From NCBI RefSeq assembly GCF_901686465.1, contig NZ_LR594487.1:124001-188000 (forward strand): a stretch of 64,000 nt of DNA, given 5' to 3'. This DNA comes from Halorubrum sp. DM2 (GTDB taxonomy: Archaea > Halobacteriota > Halobacteria > Halobacteriales > Haloferacaceae). The notes below the pieces were generated by a model. That model had not been told where the DNA came from. It saw nothing but the letters and a program-made list of their open reading frames with translations, and did no database searches. Of the stretch, positions 9,001-17,451 are shown piece by piece. Positions within the stretch are counted from its first letter, which is position 1. Every line of letters begins with the position of its first letter. Position numbers and translations under genes: made by a program.

Positions 9001-10110
9001 TCACGCCGGCGCGAACAGCGCCTCGATCCCGTCTCGATCGAGGCCGGCGGCGAGGCCGAGCGCGAGCGCGACGCGCGCCTTCGCGGCCGGCAGGTCTCCG
9101 GCGAAGGTCACCCCGTGTTCCGCGAGCGTGACGGCTCCGCCCGGCGTCCCGTACACCGGCTCCGTCGGTCCGGCCGGCGGACGGCCCGCCACGACCACCG
9201 GGACGGACGGGTCGTCGATCGTCTCGCCGACCGCGTCGCCGAGCGCGCGGGTGACGTTCCCGAGCCCGGTCCCCTCCACGACGACCCCGCCGACGCCGGC
9301 GTCGAGCGCGCGTTCGAGCGCGCCCGCGCCGACGCCGGTCCCGGAGTGGATCACCGGGACCTCGGGCACGGCCGCGGCGTCATCGACCGCGTCCGCGAGG
9401 GGGTCGACGGGCACGCCGCGCTCGGGCGTCCGGAGGAGCCGCGAGGCGGCGCGGGTGAACGTCGCGACCGGTCCCGCCCCCGGCGAGGTCATCGTCGACA
9501 GCGCGTTGCTGTGGCCCTTCACCACGTCGCGGGCGGCGTGAAGCTCGTCGTCGAACGCGACGTGGACCCCGGGCGCGAACCGGTCGTCCGCGGCCGCCCG
9601 CACCGCGAGCGCGAGGTTCGCCGGCACGTCGCTTGACGGCTCGTCGAGCCGTCGCTGCGCGCCGGTCACGACGACCGGCGCGTCGAGGTCGGTGAGGAGG
9701 TCCAGCGCGAACGCGGTGTCCGCGAGGGTGTCCGTCCCGTGCGTGACGACGACGCCGTCCGCGCCCTCCTCGGCGGCCTCGTCCGCCTCAGAGGCCTCTT
9801 CAGACCCCTCGCCGACCGCGTCGCGTGCGGCGGCCGCGGTTGCGAGCACGTCCTGCCACCGGACGTCGAACCCGGGCTGTGAGCACACCTCTCTGGTCGT
9901 CACCCGCGCGTGGTCCGTCACGGCCGGCACCGCCTCAACGAGGTCGGCCCCGGTCTTCTCGGGAGCCGCACCGTTGTCTCCCGGCTCCGAGGCGATGGTG
10001 CCGCCGCAAGCGACGACCGCTACCCGCGGGCGGCCACCGTCGGTGCGCGCCGCGGAACGGTCTCGGTCGGTTCGGTCCTCGCGTCGGTCGCAGCGATCGG
10101 TTCCGGTCAT
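9001..10110 (-). CDS. L-asparaginase (type I/II family)
   Basis: 369 residues. Hydrolyses asparagine to aspartate and ammonia. The first catalytic Thr is in VACGGTIAS (about residue 31), the second in VVVTHGTDTLADTAF, the two diagnostic asparaginase motifs. The lid and C-terminal domain are of normal length. I start at the ATG at 10110, which has a purine-rich GAGGGGAAG just before it, rather than at the extreme upstream ATG whose extra 52 residues are Arg-rich and unlike the family. The first 25 residues are Arg/Asp-rich and poorly conserved, so a later start cannot be excluded. Archaeal GatD also shares this fold, but no gatE is nearby. Confidence 0.9.
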   Translation of the reverse strand: MTGTDRCDRREDRTDRDRSAARTDGGRPRVAVVACGGTIASEPGDNGAAPEKTGADLVEAVPAVTDHARVTTREVCSQPGFDVRWQDVLATAAAARDAVGEGSEEASEADEAAEEGADGVVVTHGTDTLADTAFALDLLTDLDAPVVVTGAQRRLDEPSSDVPANLALAVRAAADDRFAPGVHVAFDDELHAARDVVKGHSNALSTMTSPGAGPVATFTRAASRLLRTPERGVPVDPLADAVDDAAAVPEVPVIHSGTGVGAGALERALDAGVGGVVVEGTGLGNVTRALGDAVGETIDDPSVPVVVAGRPPAGPTEPVYGTPGGAVTLAEHGVTFAGDLPAAKARVALALGLAAGLDRDGIEALFAPA

Positions 10111-10403
10111 ATCTTCCCCTCGCCCCCGACGGACAAATCGGTTGGTGCCGCGGCAGCCGCTCGCGTCCGACGCCGCCGCGACCGGGCCGGTCCTCGCGTC
10201 GTCCAAAGCGGTCCGTGGCAGTCGGATCGGTCCGAAACTGACGGATCGGCTTGGATCCCGAAACAAAGGATTAGCTGGTCCGATAAATAGTTAAAACGTT
10301 TCTGAGAGGCTTTTAAAATGTCCCGGACGGTCGAGAAACGTGGTGAAATTCACCGAACCCTCGTCGGGCTATATGTGGTCCCCCGTCGTACGGAGAGGTG
10401 TCC

Positions 10404-10625
10404 ATGTCAACCCCCGCTCCCACGCAGATCGCCTCCGGCGAACGGCTCGCCGGGCTGATGACCGGCACCGTCAAAGCCGCGGCCTTCTGGGCGGCCATCG
10501 CGATTCCCGCCACGTACCCCGTCCTGCTACACTCTGGGCTCGACGGCGGCACCGGCCAGCTGTTCGTCGCCCTGCTGTTCGCGAACGCCCTCGCGCTCGC
10601 GCTCGGCCACGACCACAAGCGCTGA
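10404..10625 (+). CDS. Small two-helix membrane protein, unknown
   Basis: 73 residues with two hydrophobic helices (about 24-42 and 49-66) and a charged GHDHKR tail. No family recognised. The start chosen is the ATG at 10404; a GTG two codons earlier is possible. A TATA-like CTATATG at about 10369-10375 lies about 30 bases upstream, supporting expression from its own promoter. The 290-base region before it, up to the asparaginase start, holds an A/T-rich patch (10260-10320) but no convincing gene. Confidence 0.6.
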   Translation: MSTPAPTQIASGERLAGLMTGTVKAAAFWAAIAIPATYPVLLHSGLDGGTGQLFVALLFANALALALGHDHKR

Positions 10626-10781
10626 GGACCGCCGTCGAACCGCTCGGACGACCGCCGCCGCGCCGCGTGGACACGGACGCGACGCCCTCCCACCCTCTGT
10701 TGCTGTTATCCCTCGCCGACCGCCGCCTCCCTCGCCTTCCGCTCTCGAAGCGCTTACCCCCGGCCCGGTCCGACTGCGGGT

Positions 10782-12440
10782 ATGAGCGACGAGACTCGCG
10801 TCGAGTGGCGCGACTGGGGTCCCGAGGCGTTCGCCGAGGCCGACGAGCGTGACTGCCCGGTGCTGCTCTCGCTGTCGGCCACGTGGTGCGAGGGCTGTCA
10901 CGAGATGGACGCCGTCACCTACGCCGAGCCGCGGATTGCCGCCAACGTCAACGAGGGGTTCGTCCCCGTCCGCGTCGACGTCGACCGCCACCCGCGAGTC
11001 CGCGAGCGGTACAACATGGGCGGGTTCCCGACGACCGCCTTCCTCACCCCCGATGGGACGCTGCTGACCGGTGCGGGGTACCTCGATGTCGACGGCATGC
11101 GGCAGGTCCTCGAATCGGTCCGGACGATGTGGGCCGACAAGGGCCGCGAGGCGGGGCGGATCCCCCGCGCGCTTGACGCCGACCTCCCGCCCCGCGGCGA
11201 GCTGACGGACGCCATCGAGAGCCACCTCGCTGGCCAACTGGAGGTGAAGTACGACGACGAGTACGCCGGTTGGGGGTCCGACGCGAAGTTCCCGCTGCCG
11301 CGCACCGTCGAGTTCGCGCTGAAGCGCGACCGGGACCGCGCGCTCCGGACGCTCGACGCGGTCCGCGACCACCTCGCCGACGACGTCGCGGGCGGGTTCT
11401 TCCGGTACGCGGGCACCCGCGACTGGGGCGACGTCGCCTACGAGAAGCCCCTCGACACGAACGCCGCGGTGACCCGCGCGTTCGCCAACGCCTTCCTCTA
11501 CACCGGCGACGACGCCTACCTCGACCCCGCGCTCGACGCGGTCGACTTTCTCACCGACGACCTGTGGACCGGCTACGGCGTCGGCGGGAGCCTCGGTCCC
11601 GGGCTCGGCCGGGCGTACTACGCGGCTCCGGCCGCGGACCGCACCGAGCTGGACGACCCGCGCCGCGACCTCACCGTCTTCGCCGGGGGCAACGCGCTCG
11701 CCGCGGACGCGCTGCTCGCGGTGGCCGCGTACACCGACGACGAGCACGCCCGCGAGTACGCCGACCGGATCTTCGACGGACTCGAACGGGACCTGATCGA
11801 CGCCGAGACGGGCGAAGTGACCCACTACCGCGGCAGCGACGAGGCCGGCGAGACCGACCTGCTCGAAGACGCCGCCCGCGTCATCGGCGCGTATGTCCGC
11901 GCCGCCGGCGTGCGGGGCGAGGGGGTCGACGTCGCCCGAGCGGTCGCGGACCGGGCGATCGACAGGCTCCGCGTCAACGGCTCGTTCGTCGACGGGCCAC
12001 GCTCCGGGTCGGGGCTGCTCGACCGGTCGTTCCGGCCGCTCGACGCCAACGTGGAGATGGCGACGGCGCTGGCCGATCTGGCGGCGCTCACGGGCGAAGA
12101 GCGGTATCACGAGGTCGCCCGCGAGACGGCCGAGGCGTTCGCCGGCGCGACCGAGCGGCTCAGCGTTCAGGTGGCCGGCTACGGGAGCCTCGCCGCCCGC
12201 CTCCGTCGCGGAACGACCGTCATCGCGGTCGGGACCGAACCCGGCAGCGACCTCCACCGCGCCGCGTGGCGGGTCGCCGACCACGAGAAGGTGGTCGCGC
12301 CGAACGCCCACGAGGAGGGTGCGCCCGCGCCGCGGTCGGTTCCGGCGGGCACCGCGGTCGTCCTCGGGGGCGACGACGCCTCCGAGCCGGCGGAAACGCC
12401 GGGCGAGTTGATGGACCGCGTCGGCGACGTACTGGCCTGA
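10782..12440 (+). CDS. DUF255/thioredoxin-domain protein (YyaL/SPATA20 family)
   Basis: 552 residues. The N-terminal thioredoxin-like domain (about 5-110) has Cys36-Glu-Gly-Cys39-His at the active-site position and GGFPTT as the cis-Pro loop. The rest is an alpha/alpha-barrel resembling N-acylglucosamine 2-epimerase or glycoside hydrolase barrels, with repeats such as ARVIGAYVRAAG and ANVEMATALADLAAL. The family is found in all domains of life; its function is not established. It is shorter than most bacterial YyaL proteins (about 650-700), mainly in the barrel. Monocistronic by spacing. Confidence 0.85.
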   Translation: MSDETRVEWRDWGPEAFAEADERDCPVLLSLSATWCEGCHEMDAVTYAEPRIAANVNEGFVPVRVDVDRHPRVRERYNMGGFPTTAFLTPDGTLLTGAGYLDVDGMRQVLESVRTMWADKGREAGRIPRALDADLPPRGELTDAIESHLAGQLEVKYDDEYAGWGSDAKFPLPRTVEFALKRDRDRALRTLDAVRDHLADDVAGGFFRYAGTRDWGDVAYEKPLDTNAAVTRAFANAFLYTGDDAYLDPALDAVDFLTDDLWTGYGVGGSLGPGLGRAYYAAPAADRTELDDPRRDLTVFAGGNALAADALLAVAAYTDDEHAREYADRIFDGLERDLIDAETGEVTHYRGSDEAGETDLLEDAARVIGAYVRAAGVRGEGVDVARAVADRAIDRLRVNGSFVDGPRSGSGLLDRSFRPLDANVEMATALADLAALTGEERYHEVARETAEAFAGATERLSVQVAGYGSLAARLRRGTTVIAVGTEPGSDLHRAAWRVADHEKVVAPNAHEEGAPAPRSVPAGTAVVLGGDDASEPAETPGELMDRVGDVLA

Positions 12441-12536
12441 CGCCCGGCGACGCGACGGGCGCGACGTGTCGTCGGATCGGCGGCGGAGTCGTCGCGCTCC
12501 GCCGGTGCGGCTGCCCAGATCGTAAACGTGCGACGC

Positions 12537-12544
12537 GTTTATAC
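12537..12544 (+). promoter_or_regulatory. TATA box for the TrmB-type regulator
   Basis: GTTTATAC lies 23-30 bases before the ATG at 12567, predicting a leaderless transcript and helping to reject the upstream in-frame start at 12528. Confidence 0.65.
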
Positions 12545-12566
12545 GGGTGCCGCGGCATCCCCGGAT

Positions 12567-13373
12567 ATGGCATCTCTCCGCGACTTAGGGCTCTCCGAGT
12601 ACGAGGCCCGGGCGTACCGCGCGCTCCTCCGGACCGGGCCGACCACCGCGAAGGACCTCTCCCGGGCGAGCGAGGTCCCGATGGGCCGGATCTACGACGT
12701 GCTCAACAGCTTGGAGCAACACAGCTTGGTCCGCAGTCAGGCGGCCAGCCGACCGAAGAAGTACGTCGCGGTCGAGCCGGACGCCGCGCTCGACCGCCTG
12801 CTCGACGAGAAGAAGCAGGAGCTCCAGACGCAGGCCGAACAGTACGAGTCGGTCGTCGACGACCTGTCGGCCGAACTCGACGCCGGCGAGCCGGTCGACG
12901 GCCAGTTCTGGACCGCGGCCGTCGGCGCGGAGGACGCGACGGACCTCCTCTTGGAGCGGATCGCCGCCGCGGAGCGCCGGGTCGTCGTGGTGGCCGGCGC
13001 GCCCGCGACCGGGTTCGACCTCGGCACGATCGGCGAGCGCGTGACCGCGGAACTGGAGTCGGCGCTCGAACGCGGCGTGGAGATCCGCGTGTTGCTGTCG
13101 CCGGCGACGGTCGACGAGCTCCCCCGGAGCGTCGGCCGCCGATACACGTCGGAGCTGGCCGAGGAGGACGGCTTCCAGGTCCGAACCTCGCCCGGCGTCG
13201 ACGGGACGTTCAACGTGTTCGACGAGATCGAGGTGTGTATCGAGGTGCCGCATCCACTGTCGGCCGACGAGCCGTTCGCGATGATCGACGTGAAGGACAT
13301 CGAGTTCGCGACGAGCGTCAAAGAGCAGTTCGAGCCGCGCTGGGCGGAGGCGGAGCCGCTGACGTTCGGGTAG
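12567..13373 (+). CDS. TrmB-family transcriptional regulator
   Basis: 268 residues. N-terminal winged helix of the TrmB/sugar-specific type: LGLSEYEARAYRALL, then TAKDLSRASEVPMGRIYDVLNSLE as the recognition region (residues about 5-60). A coiled-coil stretch (70-100) should give dimers. The C-terminal half resembles the phospholipase D-like effector fold seen in short TrmB proteins and lacks an obvious maltose/glucose-binding domain, so the effector is unknown. It stands alone; the downstream 500 bases contain repeat copy A. It is not the long glucose sensor TrmB of Halobacterium, which is larger. Confidence 0.85.
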   Translation: MASLRDLGLSEYEARAYRALLRTGPTTAKDLSRASEVPMGRIYDVLNSLEQHSLVRSQAASRPKKYVAVEPDAALDRLLDEKKQELQTQAEQYESVVDDLSAELDAGEPVDGQFWTAAVGAEDATDLLLERIAAAERRVVVVAGAPATGFDLGTIGERVTAELESALERGVEIRVLLSPATVDELPRSVGRRYTSELAEEDGFQVRTSPGVDGTFNVFDEIEVCIEVPHPLSADEPFAMIDVKDIEFATSVKEQFEPRWAEAEPLTFG

Positions 13374-13409
13374 GCCGGACTTGGGTGATGATAGCTTATA
13401 AACGACGGT

Positions 13410-13800
13410 GCGGTGGCGCGCGCCTCCGAGCGGTCACCCCCGGCGACCGCGAAGGAGCGTCGCGCGAGGGAGTCAGTCGCCGGAGCGAAGCGACGGCGAC
13501 TGACGAGGCTGGGGAGGTGAGAGGTGCGGTGCTATTGTGGGATGGGACTCGAAGGGGCAGCCGCGAGGGCGAAGGCGCGCGACGTAAGCACCGTAGGAGC
13601 GAGTGAAAGGAGCGACGAGGAGCGTGGTTCGAGAGAGCGAAGCTCTCTCGTCATCACGAAAGGCGCTTCGCGCCTTTCGAACGACAGCGAGCGCACCGAG
13701 TCCTCGCGGCTGGGGCTTCGGCGGTCTCGGTCAGAGGGTCGGTTACGACGAGGTTGGATACGTACAGCCGAGCGGCTGGGGCTTCGGCGGTGTTCACCCG
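13410..13800 (+). repeat. Dispersed hairpin-rich repeat, copy A
   Basis: This fills the 508-base gap between the TrmB-type regulator and mptA. It shares ordered blocks with copies at 46555-46930 (same strand) and 48811-49188 (opposite strand): GCGGTGGCGCG at the start, GACGAGGCTGGGGAGG (13502-13517), GGGACTCGAAGGGGCAG (from 13544), GACGTAAG, and a closing GCGGCTGGGGCTTCGGCGG present twice (13706 and 13772). Copy-specific perfect hairpins lie at 13631-13649 and 13657-13679, both with three-base GAA/TTC loops. A TATA-like CTTATAAACG sits at 13395-13404 just before it. Open frames inside are Arg-rich and not protein-like, so I treat it as non-coding. Confidence 0.8.
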
Positions 13801-13881
13801 AGCGCCACTAACCGCGTACAAACGGTTGCCAGCGACACCCGGACTTATGTAAAAAGGCCCAGCGACAGCGTCCAAACGCGC

Positions 13882-14808
13882 TTATCGGCCGAGTTCGTCG
13901 CGGAGGTCGCCCAGTTTGACCTCGCGTTCCGCGTGGGCGTTGTGCTGGTGGATCGACTCGTCGTTCGACTGTTTCATGTGGACCACGGCGTCGTCCGGGA
14001 GATGCGGGAACTCCTCGACGGTCCCCTCGGCGAGGGCGCGGACGCAGTCCTCGACGAACTTCGCGTCCGCGTGGGCCTCGTAGGTCATGTGGTCCTCGTC
14101 GGGCCGCTTCGCCATGTTGTAGATGCGCGCGCTCATCGAGTCGCGGGCGACGTCGATCACGTCCCGGAGGTCGACGTCGGGGTGGCCGTCGGTCGTGATC
14201 GTCAGCGTCGCGTGGCCGCGCTGGGAGTGGCCCGGCTGCGGGACGGCCTCTAAGAACTCCTCGGTCGTCTCCTCGTCGACGCCGAGTTCGGCGAGCTTGT
14301 CGCGGGCGCGGGACTCGCTCATCCCCTGCGAGCAGGGACAGACGGTCATCCCGGTGACCTCCGCGCCGATCTCCTCGCGCGTCCCGTCCTCGGTTGCGGT
14401 CGCGCTGGCGACGATCGTCGCCGTGCTCTGCGTCTCGATGCCGGACGCCGGCGTGTCCTCGCGGGTGACCAACTCCGCCGACATCGACACCTCCGCGGTG
14501 GTGGTGTAGTCGTGCTTTTCCAGAAGTCGCTCGGCGGCGTCGCCGCAGACGTCCTCGACGCGGTACGCCTCCTCGCGGGTGATGTCTTCGAGGATCTCGT
14601 CGACCGTCGCGAGGTTCCGCGACATGTCGATTCCCTTCCGGCCGCTGGGGAGGTCGACGAACACCTCGAACTCCGCCATGAGAACGATGGGACGCTTGTC
14701 GCCCCGCGCCAGCTTGACGAGCTTCTCCACGCCGGTGACGCCGACCTGCGAGAGCCCGACGGTGACGTCGGGCGCGGACGCCTGCACGTCCGGCAGCTGA
14801 TGACTCAT
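13882..14808 (-). CDS. mptA: GTP cyclohydrolase MptA (FolE2/GCYH-IB type)
   Basis: 308 residues. First enzyme of archaeal pterin (tetrahydromethanopterin-type and, in haloarchaea, folate) synthesis; it converts GTP to a dihydroneopterin cyclic phosphate or triphosphate depending on the member. Characteristic segments are the N-terminal [21 protein letters not shown] near 50, MTVCPCSQ with the metal/catalytic Cys, the GHSQRGH histidines, and the C-terminal [12 protein letters not shown]. The start ATG at 14808 gives MSHQLPDVQ, standard for the family; an ATG seven codons earlier seems unlikely. It is divergent from rpl21e. Confidence 0.95.
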   Translation of the reverse strand: MSHQLPDVQASAPDVTVGLSQVGVTGVEKLVKLARGDKRPIVLMAEFEVFVDLPSGRKGIDMSRNLATVDEILEDITREEAYRVEDVCGDAAERLLEKHDYTTTAEVSMSAELVTREDTPASGIETQSTATIVASATATEDGTREEIGAEVTGMTVCPCSQGMSESRARDKLAELGVDEETTEEFLEAVPQPGHSQRGHATLTITTDGHPDVDLRDVIDVARDSMSARIYNMAKRPDEDHMTYEAHADAKFVEDCVRALAEGTVEEFPHLPDDAVVHMKQSNDESIHQHNAHAEREVKLGDLRDELGR

Positions 14809-14961
14809 TACGAACGTGTTAGGGAACACCCGGGATTAGCCCTTTCGGAAGGGGAGGTCCGTCTGGTTGTCGCGCGTGCTATCCGGCACCGCACGGGGGA
14901 TGTCCGCCCCCATGACCGTCGCGTGTGAGAGTCGTCAACGCGCTGCGGCCCGTAACGCACG

Positions 14962-14969
14962 ATTTATAA
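14962..14969 (+). promoter_or_regulatory. TATA box for rpl21e-rpoF
   Basis: ATTTATAA lies 29-36 bases before the rpl21e ATG, allowing a leader of only a few bases. Confidence 0.65.
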
Positions 14970-14997
14970 CGGCGGCAGCGGAAAGGATTCCAAGACC

Positions 14998-15291
14998 ATG
15001 CCGAGTTCCAATGGGCCGCAGAAGGCGACTCGCGACAAGCTCTCGAACAAACCCCGTAACCGCGGCACCTCCCCGCCGCAGCGAGCGATCCAAGAGTTCG
15101 ACGAGGGATCGCAGGTCCACCTCAAGATCGACCCCAGCGTCCCCAAAGGCCGCTTCCACCCGCGCTTCGACGGCCGGACGGGCACCGTCGTCGGCAAGCA
15201 GGGGTCGGCGTTCAAAGTCGAGATTCCGGACGGCGGCAAGACGAAGACGCTCATCGTCACCGCCGCCCACATGCGCGCCCAGCAGAACTGA
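14998..15291 (+). CDS. rpl21e: 50S ribosomal protein L21e
   Basis: 97 residues, the normal length. Archaeal/eukaryotic large-subunit protein with an SH3-like barrel. Conserved features are the basic N-terminus ([14 protein letters not shown]), the [18 protein letters not shown] segment and [11 protein letters not shown]. It is one base upstream of rpoF, the arrangement commonly seen in archaea. Confidence 0.97.
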   Translation: MPSSNGPQKATRDKLSNKPRNRGTSPPQRAIQEFDEGSQVHLKIDPSVPKGRFHPRFDGRTGTVVGKQGSAFKVEIPDGGKTKTLIVTAAHMRAQQN

Positions 15292-15292
15292 G

Positions 15293-15649
15293 ATGACGAT
15301 CTTCAAAGAGAAGCTCGACGAGGAGTACGTCACCGTCTCCGAGGCGAAGGAGATCCTCGTGGAGATCGAAGACGAGCGCGCGGCCGACGAGGACCGCGAC
15401 CTCCGCTACGAGCTGGCGCGCGCGATCGAACACGTCAACCGGTTCGCGGACCTCGACGCCGACGAGTCCCGCGAGCTGGTCGAGGAACTGACCGAGCTGG
15501 ATCAGGTCGACGTGCCGACCGCGGTGAAGATCACGGACCTGCTCCCGGAGGACCGCACCGAGCTCCGCTCGGTGTTCGCCCAGGAGCGCTACTCGCTCGA
15601 CGGCGAGGAGCTCGACGAGATCCTCAACGTCGTCGCGAAGTACGCCTGA
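15293..15649 (+). CDS. rpoF: DNA-directed RNA polymerase subunit Rpo4 (RpoF)
   Basis: 118 residues, Rpb4 family. With Rpo7 it forms the polymerase stalk that aids open-complex formation. The N-terminal tip (EYVTVSEAKEIL) and the C-terminal HRDC-like helical domain (LLPEDRTELRSVFAQERYSLDGEELDEILNVV region) are clear. Only one base separates it from rpl21e, so the two are cotranscribed. The ATG at 15293 gives the expected N-terminus; the longer open frame upstream overlaps rpl21e. Confidence 0.95.
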   Translation: MTIFKEKLDEEYVTVSEAKEILVEIEDERAADEDRDLRYELARAIEHVNRFADLDADESRELVEELTELDQVDVPTAVKITDLLPEDRTELRSVFAQERYSLDGEELDEILNVVAKYA

Positions 15650-15773
15650 ACGCGGGCCGCCCTGTTCTCCGGTTGCCGCGTCTCCCACGTTTCTCCGAGT
15701 TCGACCGCGCTCGTTCGAGCGAGCGCCCGCTCTCGCCAGCGGTTTTTTCACCGCTCGGAGCGATAAACGATAC

Positions 15774-16406
15774 ATGGACCACGCCGACGGCGACGGGACG
15801 CCGGGCGACGATCGAGGTGGGGGTGGCAACGCCGCGGACACCGGAGCGGACGGTGTCGACGACGGCGGTCCCACCGCCGTCCTGCTCGACGTGCTGCTGA
15901 ACGGACGCCCGGACGACGACCGCCCGCAGTCGCGCAAGTCGCCGGTGGCGTACGGGCTGGGAACCGACTCGTTCGCGTTGTACGAACTGACGCTCGACGG
16001 CGACGCGGACGTCTCGGTGGGCGACCGGATCGGGGTCGACGGCCCCGCGGTCGGCCGGTACCGCGAGGTGTCGTTCGACGACCTCACTCGGAACGCGGCC
16101 GCGGAGGTCGAGTACGCGGTCGAGGCGGTCGTCGAGGCGGACGAGGAGCGGTTCGTCGACTTCTACAACGAGGCGGGGCCGATCACCCTCCGGCTCCACC
16201 AGCTGAACCTGCTACCGGGGATCGGCAAGAAGCTGCGGAACGACCTGTTGGACGAGCGGAAGCGCGGTCCGTTCGAGAGCTTCGACGACGTCGAGGAGCG
16301 CATTGCCGGGCTTCACCGCCCGCAGGAGGTAATCTTAGAACGGATCGTCGAGGAGATCCGGGAAGACGACCTGAAGTACCGGACGTTCGTCGGCCGCGAG
16401 GAGTGA
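15774..16406 (+). CDS. DUF655 nucleic-acid-binding protein
   Basis: 210 residues. The first 30 are an acidic, Gly-rich haloarchaeal extension. Then comes the DUF655 core: an OB-like beta domain (about 33-105) and a C-terminal helix-hairpin-helix (LNLLPGIGKKLRNDLLDERKRGPF near 140), which suggests RNA or DNA binding. The family sits next to rpl21e, rpoF and ksgA in many archaea and is assumed to act in translation or ribosome assembly, but the exact role is unknown. A 124-base gap after rpoF with TATA-like GATAAACGAT just before the ATG gives an uncertain promoter. Confidence 0.9.
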   Translation: MDHADGDGTPGDDRGGGGNAADTGADGVDDGGPTAVLLDVLLNGRPDDDRPQSRKSPVAYGLGTDSFALYELTLDGDADVSVGDRIGVDGPAVGRYREVSFDDLTRNAAAEVEYAVEAVVEADEERFVDFYNEAGPITLRLHQLNLLPGIGKKLRNDLLDERKRGPFESFDDVEERIAGLHRPQEVILERIVEEIREDDLKYRTFVGREE

Positions 16407-16526
16407 GCCGAAGCGGTCACCGGTCGGCAGCGATCCGGGCGTCGACTACGACGCGGGCGTCGACCCCGACCCGCCGCAGCGTCCCGGAAACGAGACTTTT
16501 ACCCGAACTCCGCGTGTATCCCGGCC

Positions 16527-17450
16527 ATGACCGACTCATCGACGGGTGAGGACGCCGCGTACGGGGGCCGCGACCCCGACGCGCTCGCGCGGCGGGCCGG
16601 CTCGCGCGCCGACCCCGACCGCGACCAGCACTTCCTCGTCGACGACCGAGTCCTCGACCGCATTCCCGGCTACCTCCCGGACGACGCCGACCGGAGCCAC
16701 CTCTTGGAGATCGGCGGCGGCGCGGGCGCGCTGACGGACCGCCTGCTGGCGGCGGCGACCGCGGCCCCGACTGCCGACGCGACCCCGGCCGGGACCGCCG
16801 AACCGGGCCACGTGACGGTGATCGAGCGCGACGGGGTCTTCGCCGACTTCCTCCGCGAGGAGTTCGCGACCGCGGTCGCGGATGGCCTGCTCGACGTGGT
16901 CGAGGGCGACGCGCTCGACGTCGACCTCCCGCCCTTCTCGGCCTGCGTCGCGAACCTCCCGTACGGCGTCTCCTCGGAGATCGCGTTCCGGCTGCTCCCG
17001 GAGAAGAAGCCGCTCGTGTTGATGTTTCAGGCGGAGTTCGCCGAGCGCATGGTGGCGTCGGCCGGCGAGTCCGAGTACGGCCGGCTCTCGGTCTCCGCGC
17101 AACACTACGCCGACGTCGAGATCGTCGAGCGCGTCCCGAAGGAGGCGTTCGACCCGCAGCCGGCCGTCGAGAGCGCGGTCGTGCGCTGTACGCCCCGCGA
17201 CCCCGAGTACACCGTCGGCGACGAGGCGTTCTTCCTTCGGTTCGTGAAGGCGCTTTTCACCCAGCGGCGCAAGACCGTGCGGAACGCGGTGCGGAACACG
17301 GCGCACATCTCCGGGCTCGACGACCCCGAGGCGGTCGTCGACGCGGCCGACGAGGAGCTACTGAGCAGCCGGCCGGGAACCTTGGAACCGGCGGCATTCG
17401 CCGCGCTAGCCGAGCTGGCCCGCGAACGCGGGTCACCGACGGAGTCGTGA
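16527..17450 (+). CDS. ksgA: 16S rRNA dimethyladenosine transferase KsgA/RsmA
   Basis: 307 residues. Dimethylates the two adjacent adenines in the 3' terminal helix of 16S rRNA with SAM. Motifs: QHFLVD at the N-terminal side, SAM motif I LEIGGGAGALT, acidic motif IERD, and the catalytic NLPY in VANLPYGVSSEI. The C-terminal helical lobe (FTQRRKTVRNAV) is complete. An Ala/Thr/Pro-rich insert lies after motif I (about residues 80-93). TATA-like ACTTTTACCC (16495-16504) lies 23-32 bases before the ATG. Confidence 0.96.
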   Translation: MTDSSTGEDAAYGGRDPDALARRAGSRADPDRDQHFLVDDRVLDRIPGYLPDDADRSHLLEIGGGAGALTDRLLAAATAAPTADATPAGTAEPGHVTVIERDGVFADFLREEFATAVADGLLDVVEGDALDVDLPPFSACVANLPYGVSSEIAFRLLPEKKPLVLMFQAEFAERMVASAGESEYGRLSVSAQHYADVEIVERVPKEAFDPQPAVESAVVRCTPRDPEYTVGDEAFFLRFVKALFTQRRKTVRNAVRNTAHISGLDDPEAVVDAADEELLSSRPGTLEPAAFAALAELARERGSPTES

Positions 17451-17451
17451 G

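Noticed and set aside
10318..10458. Short plus-strand frame after the A/T-rich patch upstream of the small membrane gene
   Set aside because: It is Arg/Pro-rich and overlaps, out of frame, a gene with a better promoter and membrane-helix pattern.
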